A DNA stretch of 64,000 bases from positions 58,141 to 122,140 of the forward strand of contig JAAEAF010006430.1 of NCBI GenBank assembly GCA_011037195.1. The letters are read 5' to 3'. The DNA comes from Triatoma infestans (Eukaryota > Arthropoda > Insecta > Hemiptera > Reduviidae). The first letter of the stretch is position 1. Every line of letters begins with the position of its first letter. The position numbers were made by a program, and so were the translations under genes. Positions 34,247 to 45,478 of the stretch are shown one piece after another. Under the pieces are notes generated by a model, which was given only the letters and a program-made list of their open reading frames with translations, had not been told where the DNA came from and ran no database searches.

Positions 34247-35425
34247 ACTGCACACATACATACCTACCACTATTACTGTAACATTACTAATACCTGTCAC
34301 ATACATACTTACCACTATTACTGTAACATTACTACCACCTATCACATACATACCTACCACTATTACTGTAACATTACTACTACCTGTCACATACATACCT
34401 ACCACTATTACTGTAACATTACTAGTACCTGTCACATACATACCTTCCACTATTACTGTAACATTACTACTACCTGTCACACACATACTTACCACTATTA
34501 CTGTAACATTACTACCACCTATCACATACATACCTACCACTGTTACTGTAACATTACTATTACCTGTCACATACATACCTACCACTATTACTGTAACATT
34601 ACTACCACCTGTCACATACATACCTACCACTATTACTGTAACATTTCTACTACCTGTCACATACATACCTACCACTATTACTGTAACATTACTACTACCT
34701 GTCACATACATACCTACCACTATTGCTGTAACTTTACTACTACCTGTCAGATACATACCTACCACTATTACTGTAACATTACTATTACCTATCACATACA
34801 TACCTACCAATATTACTGTAACATTACTACTACCTATCAGATACATACCTACCACTATTACTGTAACATTACTACAACCTATCACATACATACCTACCAC
34901 TATTACTGTAACATTACTACTACCTATCACATACATACCTACCACTATTACTGTAACATTACTACCACCTATCACATACATACCTACCACTATTACTGTA
35001 ACATTACTACTACCTGTCACATACATACATACTACTATTACTGTAACATTACTACTACCTGTCATATACATACCTACCACTATTACTGTAACATTACTAC
35101 TACCTTATCACATACTACCTACCACTATTACTGTACATTACTACTCCCTGGCACCTTCATACCTACCACTACTACTGTCACATTACTCTGACCTTCACAT
35201 ACGATACCTACAACTATTTTTTTTTTTTTTGGGCGCAGCGCTGCCCTTGGCCATTACCCCCCTTACCCTATTCATGTACATGTTACTACTAACCTATCCA
35301 GACCATACCTTAGCCCTATTACTGTAACATTAATACTACCTATCACATTCATACCTACCACTATTACTGTAATATTACTACTACCTGTCACATACATACC
35401 TACCACTATTACTGTAACATTTCTT
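34247..35425. repeat. 45-bp minisatellite, about 19 good units plus decayed units
   Basis: The unit (CACATACATACCTACC, then ACTATTACTGTAACATTACTAC and a linker) has a 45-bp period. Because 45 is a multiple of three and the unit lacks stops on both strands, it gives long false open frames: 339 codons on + and 294 on -. From about 35100 the units decay and are interrupted at 35220-35290. A 5' fragment of the dispersed repeat (34060-34246) flanks it, so the array may have grown from the CACATACATACCTACC segment found in that repeat. Confidence 0.95.
35217..35265 (-). mobile_element. Short poly(A)-tailed insertion inside the minisatellite
   Basis: On the - strand GGCAGCGCTGCGCCC is followed by about 13 A. 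The GCGCCC-poly(A) junction resembles the LINE tail, but the upstream sequence differs. It is probably a retroposed 3' fragment; target-site duplications are unclear. Confidence 0.4.
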
Positions 35426-35429
35426 CAGA

Positions 35430-36880
35430 CATATTGATTTTAGATGTTTGTGGGGCCCCCAGTTATGTTCTAATTTATACTACCGCCACAACTTGGCTGA
35501 TTGGGTCACAGTAGTCTGCTATATAGGACATATATATATATATATATAAGCCCAACAACCTTTTTATGGCACGCCCAACTGAACATTTATAAACACTGGA
35601 TTTTAATGTCAATTAAATAATTGTATTAACTGCAGTAAGAGGAAGTGGTTTGAGTGTTTCACACCAAATTTGTTTCGTATTCGACACATTATATCCACAC
35701 ACACACACACACACACATGTATAATATGTATGCATGTATGTGTTTATTTAGTTGAATGATCACTGGCTACTAGAGTAATGTTAAGTGTAGGAATGTTGAA
35801 GTGATGGGCACAAATAATAATGGCATACAGAGATAGAGAGAGACATAGTTACAGTCATTAATATTGTAGAGGGAAATGTGAATGTCAACTAAGTGCAAGT
35901 GTTGACAACCTCAAATAATAACACAATTGTACAGAGTACACAAACAACACATTTATATTTACTGTTTTATTTCATCATATACTTCCATCTATAAACATTA
36001 AATATATATTTTTTTAAATTAGACAACAAAACAAGTAAAAAGCAAAGCCATCACACAGAAGCCTATTTAGCTAACAACCCGGAAAGGAGTTCAAAAACAG
36101 CTGACGAAATATTTCCCATAATTCATAGCGCTGACTAATATGTTGTTCTGTTTATAAACAGTTTTCTTTTATAAATACACAAATTTGCTTATTTAAAAAA
36201 AAATAGTGTTGCTGGAAAAGTGGGAATAACAAATGAAGACAATGTTGCCATAATATGGACATAACCTGGAAATACAGATAAAACAATAAGATATGTGACA
36301 AGTAAGTGTAGCTGTTAAGTACAAATTGACTTTAGGTGATTTCTGGGGCTGTGTCAATGGGATTGGGGGCTGTATTAGATTATCAATACATTCGGCGAAC
36401 AATATTTCTGTGGCCTGACAGTAGCGCGACTGACAAGGGCATAAGGCCTCTTTGCCAGCTGTTTATTACATTGTACAGAATTAGGGGGATAACTATTTCA
36501 TAATATTTGAAAAAGAGAATAGAAATTTAATATCAGAACTTCATTGAACTCTAAAAGATAAAATATATATAGATAAGGCATTCATTAAACATGAGGTGAT
36601 TCATTCTACTACACAGATAATTCCAAAATTAAATATTTTTCTTTTTAATCTTGGCCAGGAAAATTTTTATACACAAATTATTCAACTTAAAATTTCTTGG
36701 AAACTAAATACCACAAATACCTAAGACGTGTTTTAGACAACTTCTATAGTTTGACTATAACGAATACATTTTACGACAATTTTTTATATGGAACTGAAAC
36801 AGAAAAGGAAATTCTCTTCAAAAGTGAAATTTTTATTATTGTCTAAAAATTTGTTCGTATTTAGGACAGAAAGTTGAACT
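35430..36880. other. AT-rich DNA with microsatellites
   Basis: A repeat end fragment lies at about 35636-35680 (- strand, GTAAGAGGAAGTGG and GTGTTTCACACC). (CA)n is at 35698-35717. The rest is unassigned. Confidence 0.45.
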
Positions 36881-37110
36881 GAACATGACCACATTACTAT
36901 CGCAACGCCCTCTGCCAGTCCCTAGCAAAACTTCTAAAGCCCAACTTACGCTGATCACCCAAAATAGAATCTATTTTTTTTCGGAAAAATGTTTCAAACA
37001 AATGTGTGATAGATTTATATTTACAGCTACTAATCCAAGTTTAAAGAAAATCGTAGCAGCCGTTTTCCAAAAATTACGAAAAACTCTGAACTGATTTTAC
37101 TTTTTTTATT
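36880..37110 (+). repeat. Fragment of the dispersed repeat
   Basis: CGGAAAAATGTTTCAAACAA, AAGTTTAAAGAAAATCGTAG and GAAAAACTCTGAACTGATT match interior blocks of the family. Confidence 0.5.
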
Positions 37111-37439
37111 TCAATTAACTGAGAGGGGGGAATACAAATTATTTGAATGTTTCGAAGGTTAAAATTGAAATTTTACCAGTGGCCTGTCTGATGTATATCA
37201 GTAAGCAAGTAAGTTGCCTCTATTTTGTAATCTCTTATCAAGGTTTCCACCCCTGGATACATGGCCTCTATCTGACATTCACCGCCTTGACTAGAACTTT
37301 AAAAATGTTTATCATGATACACTTTATGTGTGATTGCTAATCACAATTGCTTTAATTAATGGTGTGGATAGGTCCTCATTATTACTACCATATTAAGGAT
37401 GTTTAATCCTTATAAACCGAGGCGGTTTTTTTAAATAAG

Positions 37440-38270
37440 TTCCGTTTGGAAAGTGCTAAGTGCTGGTAAGCGTTGTAGGAATGTGCAGTAGCTGAATGTT
37501 GGATATATTGCCGCAGTCAGCTTCCACGCAACACGTGTGAGCAACTGAAAGTGAGAGCGACAATAAGTAGCCTATCAACTGTGAAGTCCGGTGCTGAAAT
37601 TCATGGACATATATGTCAAGTTTATAGGCCAATTTACAGTGGCACTAAGTTGGGGAATGGTGTCGTTTGTTTCGAGAAAGGCGCAATATGTATGACGAGA
37701 AACTCAACAGGCGGCCCCCTTAATCACAGACAAATTGGTGGAAAAAGAAAACATAAAAATTCTGAAAATCAACGTTTCACGATTTTTAGAATAGTCTTCC
37801 AAGATTCTTGTACATTATTTTACGAGACTACTAGAAAAACTTGAGGTATACAAAAGTGTGTGCCAGATGAGTGCCACAAATGCTAACTGAGGTACACAAA
37901 CAGAAAATTTGTGGCTGCACCTCAAATGCTCCTGGCAAAGATGTCAAAGTGAAGGGGATCTGCCAACACCCTCAGTGGGAACATTGCCACAAAAGCGGCA
38001 TTTATCATCTCCGAAAGTAAAAAAGTTTAAGCAGGTACCTCAAGATGAAATCATGGCCTCAATTTTCTGGGTAACAAAAGGGAGTCTTGCTGGAGATTTT
38101 TTTAACATTGAACATGGGACGATCATAAATATTTAGCGTATTGTTATACCAAAAGAAAGGGATTTTTTGACCCTTGGGACCGTACTTTTCCATGATAATG
38201 CTCGATCGCAGAGTATAATTCCAACTATTGAACATGTTTTACAACTTGGCAGAGGAAATTTATTTTAACC
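37440..38270 (+). pseudogene. mariner-type transposase relic
   Basis: Broken frames retain an N-terminal helix-turn-helix-like part (37551-37730, with AEIHGHICQVY) and catalytic-domain pieces: VKKFKQVPQDEIMASIFW, VTKGSLAGDFF and LFHDNARSQS, the last including the Asp-Asn-Ala-Arg motif of Tc1/mariner enzymes. Stops at 38136 and frame changes make it non-functional. I could not see clear terminal inverted repeats. Intact relatives are about 340-350 aa in one exon. Confidence 0.75.
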
Positions 38271-38274
38271 ACTT

Positions 38275-39400
38275 TTCCACTATTTCTTTATACATTTAAT
38301 AAAATTGACGGCAATTTTGGAGATAATGATGAACGATATTAAACAAAGCTTAGGACATTGGGATAAGAAAATTGATAATACGCTACACGTCAATGATGAC
38401 TATATGGAAATTGGAGTAAAAATGTAGATACATTTTGGTGATATAAAATCATTTTTATCTGAGTTGTTTCCAGTTTCAAAATGACTTTCGTTTTTCCAAA
38501 AATTTGGTGTGAAATACTCACACCACTTTCAGTTACTATAATTAATGCAATTTAATCAATAAAGTTTCTTTAAAGTTTACAATATTTAATTGAGCTGGCC
38601 ATAAAAGGGGCTGGGGGTTTTACTAGTTTCCCTGAGTGACCTTATATGAAGCGCCTAGGTCAAAACCAACTAAATCGCAGATCCACAAAACCCCTCTAAA
38701 TTTATTTTTTCGGAAAAATGTGTCAAATAAAAGTGATACGTTTTATCTTCTGCACCAAGCATTCCAAGTTAAAAGAAAAACGTGTCTTAGGTGTACGGAC
38801 TTAGGTATTATACAAAATAGTCGAGTACATGAACGTTCAAAACACTATACAGTGCTGGAGATTACATTCATTAACTACTTGGGAAAAATGCAATCTTTAC
38901 GAAAGACATTTAATCTTTACCAAAGACATTTAATCTTTAAAAAGTCTTTTAATACAAAATAAATTAAACCCAACAGGAATAAACACTAAACAAGTGCCAA
39001 AATATTAGGTAAACAAACAAGCAACCTTCCCAAACTTATCTCGAATAATGTCTTTGCTTTCATTGCACACCGCTTTTAGCGCGCTCATCTCAATGTCACG
39101 ATTGGTCGACCTAAAGCATTTGCTGCGCTACTGAGGATATTAACTATAAGAATCTGGTTTATTTACTTGCAATTACATTCCCTCAAAAATTGCGATTTTG
39201 AACAGCGCAAGATCATGAAACTATTTTTAAAACTTTTGTACGAGGCACAGCGATTAATACACAAATTCCTAATTTCTGATTTTGTATGTTACATGCTTCA
39301 CATAAGTTGCGATCGGTCTTAAAAGCGAGTGTGTGACAGTCACAATCATAGAGAACATCCTTGTTACATATTATTTTATAATAAACATACAATTCAATGC
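38275..39400. other. AT-rich DNA with dispersed-repeat fragments
   Basis: Positions 38505-38800 match the start (TTGGTGTGAAATACTCACAC) and interior blocks. Positions 38960-39400 are unassigned. Confidence 0.45.
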
Positions 39401-39405
39401 CTTAC

Positions 39406-39544
39406 CTTGTAGGGGCAGATCTAGATTGGGATATTTCTCCGGCCTGGGAAGTTCCCGCGGGTCTTGATCCGTGGCATAGTATGAAAAGTCATCATCACAG
39501 TATTCCATGGAATTCCGAGGAACACATTCCAGGATGTGGCCAGT
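39406..39544 (-). CDS. Candidate internal exon of an unidentified gene
   Basis: On the - strand a pyrimidine-rich tract ending in ATACTAG is followed by 46 open codons and one extra base, then a GTAAGG donor (first base 39405). The peptide is acidic and Tyr/Pro-rich, with two Cys: it includes ILECVPRNSMEYCDDDFSYY and ELPRPEKYPNLDLPLQ. The other two frames have stops, and base composition is higher in GC than the flanks. I do not recognise the family. It could be a downstream exon of the gene that seems to start at 44777 on the same strand. Exon phase 0 at the start and 1 at the end are what a neighbour must match. Confidence 0.45.
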
Positions 39545-39769
39545 CTAGTATCAAAGAACAAAATAGGGAAAGATCAGAATCTAGAAATTATTTCTGAAAT
39601 GTTTATTTGAAAAACAATCTGCTATAAAACAGCAACTATTCCCTCTTATTAATTGTAATTCTACACTTGTGATAGATAAATTCACTTAGTTCTTTTAATT
39701 CCCTCCAGTTAGTGGGACGTAATTATATTGATAGGCCAAATAATACCAATAAAACTAATTACTTCGGGA

Positions 39770-40520
39770 AACTGGTTCAAAGTAATAGTTTATATAAGTG
39801 TAGTATATAAGAAAAGTCTATGGAGCTAATTTCGAGGAAATCGGAAACTAAAATAAACATTTTTTAAAAGAGTCTTTCTTGTGACGGACTTTGATGGGAA
39901 CCTAGATGTAGGATTCCAGAGTGATACTTAAAACAGAAATTCAAGGTTGAGCTTCTGCGAATTTCTGTTGTTTAATATTTGTTCGCTAAGACCCATACAA
40001 ATCAGACGCTTTAAAACTTTCTTACTGTTCGCTTATAGGCGGCCTCAAAACATGCATTTCCTTCCATTAACGAAATTTGCATTACTTCCTTGTACGCTAA
40101 CAAATGTCCGCAATTCTCACAGTAGAAGAATTAATATTTCTGAAAACCAATTTCCCCGGGAAAATGTTGCAAATATAAGTGATCGGTATTTATGCATGCA
40201 GATAGTTTACCAAGTTTAAAGAAAATCGTTCGAGCCATTTTCGAGAAAATCATGAAAAGTTCTACTTCCGGTTGATGGATTTTGCCCGAAATTTTCGGAT
40301 CTGATGCTGCCTAAACGGAATACCAAGTTTGAGTTTTCTGCGACTTTTCTTATTTGACATATTCTGTTAACACACACACACACACACCATTCGTAAAATC
40401 TTTTTTTTTGTTTTCAGGTAACTTCATATATTTCCGGTGAAAACTCAATTTTGAAAATCTGGCAAGATCGCAATACTTTCTCCTGCCAGGAGAAAGAGAA
40501 AGTAAAAATGTGTATTGAGT
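39770..40520 (+). repeat. Dispersed ACTTCCGGT repeat, 3' portion
   Basis: It contains TTCTACTTCCGGTTGATGG at about 40260, an ACACACACACACAC stretch at 40371-40386 and a complete end: TTTCCGGTGAAAACTC, AAATCTGGCAAGATCGC and the CTCCTGCCAGGAG palindrome. Confidence 0.6.
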
Positions 40521-40794
40521 CTGACGAAATCAAACAAGTTTCAATAGTTTAGCAAAATGATGAACTCTCACGAACTAAATCAAAAGGTTATGACATCTTA
40601 ATAATTCTGTAAATTTCCCGATTTATAAAGTGTCAAGTGTCTGAGTTTCATTTCCCATCATCGGCGATTTAATCAATTATTATAGTTTACAAACTGTAAA
40701 CGTTGCTATATAAATACGAAGTGAAAGTCCACAAAAATTACACACAGAAGAAATTTCACACGTGACCTATTTAAAAAAATAAATTTGTTGTGGT

Positions 40795-40975
40795 GGTTGG
40801 TTCCGCAGAGCTGGAAAGCATCAGAGACATTTTCCGTGGTAGCCTGCTTCGTTTTGTGGTCATCGACCGGTTTCGGGCGTTCGCCCATCTTCAGGATGCG
40901 TTTTTCAGACAGTGTGCCAACACAGACTCGTACAGAGACTTAGTTACACACTAACTGAGGTAGTGTTTTAAATAC
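40795..40975 (-). mobile_element. Hammerhead-bearing repeat, single well-preserved arm
   Basis: This is the best reference copy of the arm. The outer end is GGTTCCGCAGAGCTGGAAAGC, then ATCAGAGACATTTTCCGTGG, the motif, and the inner GACAGTGTGCCAACACAGAC. Homologues lie at 17521-17845, 22931-23175 and 32740. Confidence 0.75.
40857..40902 (-). ncRNA. Hammerhead-like motif, best class A copy
   Basis: On the - strand: CATC (stem I), CTGAAGA (core), one extra T, GGGC-GAAC-GCCC (stem II), GAAA (core), ACCGGTC and GATG (stem I). All pairs are intact. GTC before GATG is the predicted cut. Stem III must form between two copies through ACCGGT, so it would act as a dimer. Confidence 0.7.
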
Positions 40976-41249
40976 TCTGATAAAAAAATAAAATTTGTCC
41001 CGAAACATTCATTCGGCATTCTCTTACTGCAATTCTCAAAATTCTAAATGACAAACTGCCTTCAAACTTGAATTTTTATCAAATATTGACTAGATTTTGT
41101 TTTGACACACTGGCACCAGCTGGGCACTAGAGGCAGCGTGTATGTCCCACCTTTCGTAGGCAAATTTTGCTCACCCGTCCTAACAGAATAATATAAATAT
41201 GATGTGAGGACAGCACTAACCTACAAACCCAAGCAGGCATATATCTGCA

Positions 41250-42260
41250 TATACCCGTTTTCCAGAAAATTCCTAAACCTATTCTGTAAAGAGGTACTTC
41301 CGGTCAACCGATTTCTGCAAATTTGGAAATCTATCAGTGCTTCTAATGTATGTACATTAACATTATGTAGGTGGTAAAACCGTACATTGTACTGAAGTGG
41401 ACTTTAGTGGTAAGTATAACGCTGTTCTTCCCTCAGAACCTCCCATAAAATTAATTTTGCCGGGAAAATGTTTCTAATAAAAGTGAAAGGTGGTGTGTGT
41501 GCGCGCGTGTGTGTAGATAGAATACAGACATAATCAACCGGAAGTGCTACTTTACTGATTTTTAATGTTTTTCGGGATTTTTTTTGAAAGAGGCTCCAAC
41601 GATTTTCTTTAGACTTCATATACTGTCTACATACGTGAATACCTGCCACTATTACTGATTTTTGGGGTGTTCTGGGGAACAGTAGCCTTAGTATGCTTTT
41701 CTCTAAAGTATCACTTCAGTATAATATATAGTCTTACCACCTACATAATATTAATACAAATTAGAAGCATTGATAGAATTTCAAAATTTGAAGCAAATCG
41801 ATTAACCGGAAGTGCGATTTTACAGAATAGGTTTTTGAGCTTTTTGGAATGTTTTCGAAAACTGTTATTACGATTTCTTGGCATGTTTGCTGCATAGATA
41901 GAAACGAATCACTTTTATTTGAATCATTTTTCTGAAAAAATTAGTCTAAGGTACATTTGGTACTTAAACACACAAGCTCCCTCACAAGCTTTCTTGGTTT
42001 GGACAGAGAGCGCTCCACATAAGGCTGCTAAGGTATACAAGCAATGTACCCACCACCATTTCTGGCCAGCCCAGCTAAACATTGTAACGTTGCAATTTTA
42101 AAGAAAATTACTGATTAAATTGTATTAATTAGAGTAAGAGAAAGTGGTGAGAGTGTTTCACACCGTCTGCAGGGACCTCAAAAACCACCTAAACTCATTT
42201 ACCAAAATTTGACACGATCACATTACTTCCTCTTACTAGAATATGAAAAAGTAAAAACAA
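41250..42260. repeat. Dispersed repeat copies in both orientations
   Basis: AGGTACTTCCGGTCAACCG at about 41289 reads +. ATCAACCGGAAGTGCTAC (about 41535) and TTAACCGGAAGTGCGATT (about 41803) read -. The segments ATTAGAAGCATTGATAGAAT and its complement near 41335 show that this is an inverted arrangement. A start/end junction lies at 42140-42250. Confidence 0.55.
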
Positions 42261-42269
42261 TGGGATTCT

Positions 42270-42725
42270 AAAAAAAATTGTGTAGGAAATTCGCTGATTC
42301 ACTGATTTTCTTCAAACTGGGAATTTGAATAACTAATTTAATTCTCATTGGAACATTTAAAGATCATGGAATCTGTACCATTCTTGGAAATGCCGCTCTT
42401 TCCCCTCAACATTCCTATAATCAATACTCTCGAAAAATGTTTCAAATGAAAGTTATGGAGGTACAGTGCGCGTAATAGGCATACGAAGTTTCAAGAAAAT
42501 TGTTGGAACCATTTTTAAGAAACTCGCAACTTACTGTAGAATCCCCTTTTAAAACGAAATGTCAAGTTTGAATTCCTGCGATTTTTTGTTTTTGAGCTCT
42601 GCTGTTCGCACAGACACACGCGCACAAACCAGTTTTTCAGACTCCAAGCATCCTCAAAATCTGTATATTCGGTGAAAGCTCAATATCGAAAATTTGACAT
42701 ATCTCTATACTTCCTCTTATTATTA
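42270..42725 (+). repeat. Dispersed repeat, 3' half
   Basis: It has AAAATTGTTGGAACCATTTT, TCAAGTTTGAATTCCTGCG and the closing AAGCTCAATATCGAAAATTT...CTTCCTCTTATT block. An ATT microsatellite follows. Confidence 0.55.
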
Positions 42726-42729
42726 TTAT

Positions 42730-43400
42730 TATTCAAGAAAGGGGAGGGTGAAACCCTAAGCTATCCAAAGCCTCCCTGGGTCCATTTAGCTACCCCTAAA
42801 GAATAACAAGTACTGGGTCTGAAACAAAAGTCCAGCTCCACGTTTTACCCATCTAAGTTTTACCACAGACCGAACAGACAAAACCTTAAAAGGACGTAGC
42901 TTAAGATCCTCTACCGATATCCTATTCCGGCCGAAGGTCCTAAACCTAATCTCCTCACAGCCCAAACAATCCGTTATTTTGCATGGGTGTTTCCTCCTCC
43001 GTCTCACAAACTCTACAAAAGGGGCCAGGCATGAGTCCCATTGTATGGACATGTCTCCTTAAACCACCATGCCCAGTGAGGAAGCCAACCAGGTGCCTGA
43101 GAGAGGTCCGTGAAAGATACCGGACCCCTCCTACTCAAAGCTCCGTCCGGACCCCCAATGAGCATCTTAAACTACCGACAACCCACTGCACTATTCATAA
43201 GGATGAGTGCAGTGAGATCATCATGTCTGGAAGCCTGACAGACATGTGCCAGAAGACACACCAACAGCAGGCTCGGGACCAACGAAAGGTAGAGAGGAAT
43301 TCCAGACTGACATGTGCCAGAAGACACACCAACAGCAGGCTCGTGACCAACGAAAGGTAGAGAGGAACCTAATTTGGCAAACCTATCCACCTCCTCATTC
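42730..43400 (-). pseudogene. RNase H-type LINE 3' relic with tandem duplication
   Basis: The - strand retains a HTMGLMPGPFC start of the C-terminal zinc finger, the CEEIRFRTFGRNRISVEDL block and LRPFKVLS. It is homologous to 30385-31085. Positions 43241-43376 contain two copies of a 68-bp unit beginning GACATGTGCCAGAAGACAC, an in-element tandem duplication. Confidence 0.7.
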
Positions 43401-43454
43401 CCAAGTGACCTGGAACCCAGACCAGAAGCACATCCTTCCTCCTACTTCCTCTTG

Positions 43455-44690
43455 CTAGAGGGAAAAAAAATATAAATTTCAATTAAATCCATGAGACTTG
43501 TAATACGAGAAAGCCGTGTAAATGTTTCGCAACATTTATTTATTCTGTAAAAACTTGTGATATTAGTACATTTTCAACACTACATTAACAAAAATTTTGT
43601 CAGAAATCCTCATTTCGGTTATCACAAAAGGTTAAATATTCCATTCCATGTTTCCCCAAATCACGTAATATCAAAAACTTGTCATTTGTTGGGAAATATT
43701 TCGTTTACCAATTTTACTCATTTTGGGTAGTTTCAATTACGTTGGCTACAGAAATTACCCCCATATTATCTAACTGCTCTAAAATACGTCTAGAAACGTT
43801 AGAAATTAATAATTCAAATATCAATTTAACTGATAAATACACTTTTTTTTATAAAATAAAACTAGTAAACAAAGCAGAAACTAATTTGAAAAGAACACAG
43901 AGAAATAACATTAAGTTAACAGAAAGTACCTAAATAAATGGCAAATTAATAATATGGAATCCAAAAATTTTTACTTCTTATAAATATTTTCTGTAAAACT
44001 AACAAATTATTTATGATTATGCTATGTTTGGTTCATATTTTTCGTTAAAAAAAAAATCACAATTAATTGATCTGGATGTTGTCAATTGATTGAGAACATA
44101 CTGTCATGGTCATACGCAATTTTTATGTTTACAACATTAACCGTTACGCCCCCTTTGTTTTTCCAACTTGTTGCTGAAATTTAACTGAACAGTTTTAATA
44201 GATATGAAAGCAAAATATTAAATAAATGTTCATATTCTTTTAGGACCGATTTAAAAAGATTATACTAAAATGTTTAGTGTTGTGACAAATCACCACACTG
44301 TTGAGAACTTCCTGTTAAAAAAATAAAACCCGTTAGATCTAATGATAACTTTCAGAATAGTTTCGAATATTTGAATGCATTTTAAAGTATTTTATGTTTT
44401 AAAAGCATGCTAAATAGATTAATTTATTCAACAAATAGATATTACTTAGAACTTACTTTAAGAAACACGCCTATAATTTTTGGTGTAACAAAGTTGATGG
44501 AAAAAAATTGAGAAAACAAAATCAGTATCATATTACTTACCCAATTCTTTAATTTCTCTAACATTTTTTTCTATAATACACTACACTATTACGATAAAAT
44601 GTATTTATGGGCCTAGATAGCTTTGACTCCTTCTTTCACGTTCAACAAACTATTCGTAACTGAACTGTTTAGCAACGTCCTACCGTCTTC
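43455..44690. other. AT-rich DNA upstream of the promoter island
   Basis: No repeat family dominates. One weak - strand exon candidate (44133-44173) is discussed under findings. Otherwise nothing was recognised. Confidence 0.4.
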
Positions 44691-44699
44691 AATGTATAA

Positions 44700-44810
44700 C
44701 TGTATAGCAGTGGGAGAGTACTCAGTCAGCTGATTGTGACGTCAACGCCACTCTGACTCACCGTCTGTCGCTGCCATCTTACTACCGTTCTCTGTACTAA
44801 CTATATGAAT
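44700..44810. promoter_or_regulatory. Probable promoter island, possibly bidirectional
   Basis: In AT-rich surroundings this ~110-bp island is GC-richer. It contains a full TGACGTCA (CRE/ATF type) at 44737-44744, CAGCTG at about 44727 and GCCATCTT (complement AAGATGGC, YY1-like) at 44773-44780. SPO11 coding begins about 0.55 kb to the right. On the - strand an ATG sits within the YY1-like site. The transcription start sites themselves are not visible. Confidence 0.45.
44762..44777 (-). CDS. Candidate first coding exon of a - strand gene
   Basis: On the - strand, AAG-ATG-GCA-GCG-ACA-GAC-G is followed directly by the strong donor GTGAGT (first base 44761). The A at -3 gives a good start context. 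The peptide would begin MAATD with exon phase 1. A short first exon inside a promoter island is a common layout. No partner exon is proven. Confidence 0.4.
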
Positions 44811-44814
44811 CATT

Positions 44815-45310
44815 TCATTTATAAATTTCTAAATTTAAGTATTTCACCAGAAAAACAATATAAGAATAATAGTTGTTTACAAAAAGGTATTGTAAATAAT
44901 TTTTTGTAAAAGGATCTTATCTTATACTGTACTTACATGCAATTGTTAAGTAGTAATAATTTCATTGACGATGTTAATATTTACTAAAGAAAAAAGTAAA
45001 AACAACACTTTTTACCTTTCTCTTATTTTAATTATGATGTTAATATTTGATATTTACTTATGAATAACATCCATTATAATTTTAAATTTGACTAGATAGA
45101 TAGATAGATAAAAACTTTTATTAATAATAAATACAATAATTATCACCTTAACATTAGAAAAGTGATTAGTGACGTAGCTTAAATTAAATTTGACTAATCC
45201 ATACACAAATATTACATTTTGATTACTGACACAATTTTTCGAAAAATTTCTTACTAATTTTAAATTATATAAAGAAAACCTCAGTAATTTGTTGCTTTTT
45301 TTTTTTGCAG
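44815..45310. other. Probable 5' UTR intron of SPO11
   Basis: The stretch is AT-rich and ends in a long T tract followed by GCAG at 45307-45310, a good 3' splice site. If transcription begins in the promoter island, this is a leader intron. Confidence 0.4.
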
Positions 45311-45329
45311 TAATGGTTAAAACATTGCA

Positions 45330-45478
45330 ATGGTTGATAGGACAAGTGCTGCTTTACAAGAAGCTGCAAAAACGAATATAGAATTTAAAAGTATAATTCA
45401 TGAATTAAAAGTAGAACTTAAAGCAACTAATACTCGAAAAACATCAGCCGGATTCAGTCAATATCAACCGAAAAGAAG
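45330..45478 (+). CDS. SPO11: SPO11 exon 1 (coding part)
   Basis: The exon probably begins at 45311 after a T-rich acceptor. The ATG at 45330 is preceded in frame by TAA (45318). It encodes 49 residues and leaves AG of a split Arg codon before the GTTAGA donor. This is the least conserved part, so the start is the weakest element of the model. A short upstream ATG at 45314 is out of frame. Confidence 0.75.

Noticed and set aside
34172..35191. Long + strand open frame of 339 codons (and 294 codons on -)
   Set aside because: Produced by a 45-bp minisatellite without stops; the peptide is a 15-residue repeat with no start context or splice support.
34247..35425. CRISPR-like regular repeats
   Set aside because: There are no unique spacers; units are contiguous and the genome is eukaryotic.
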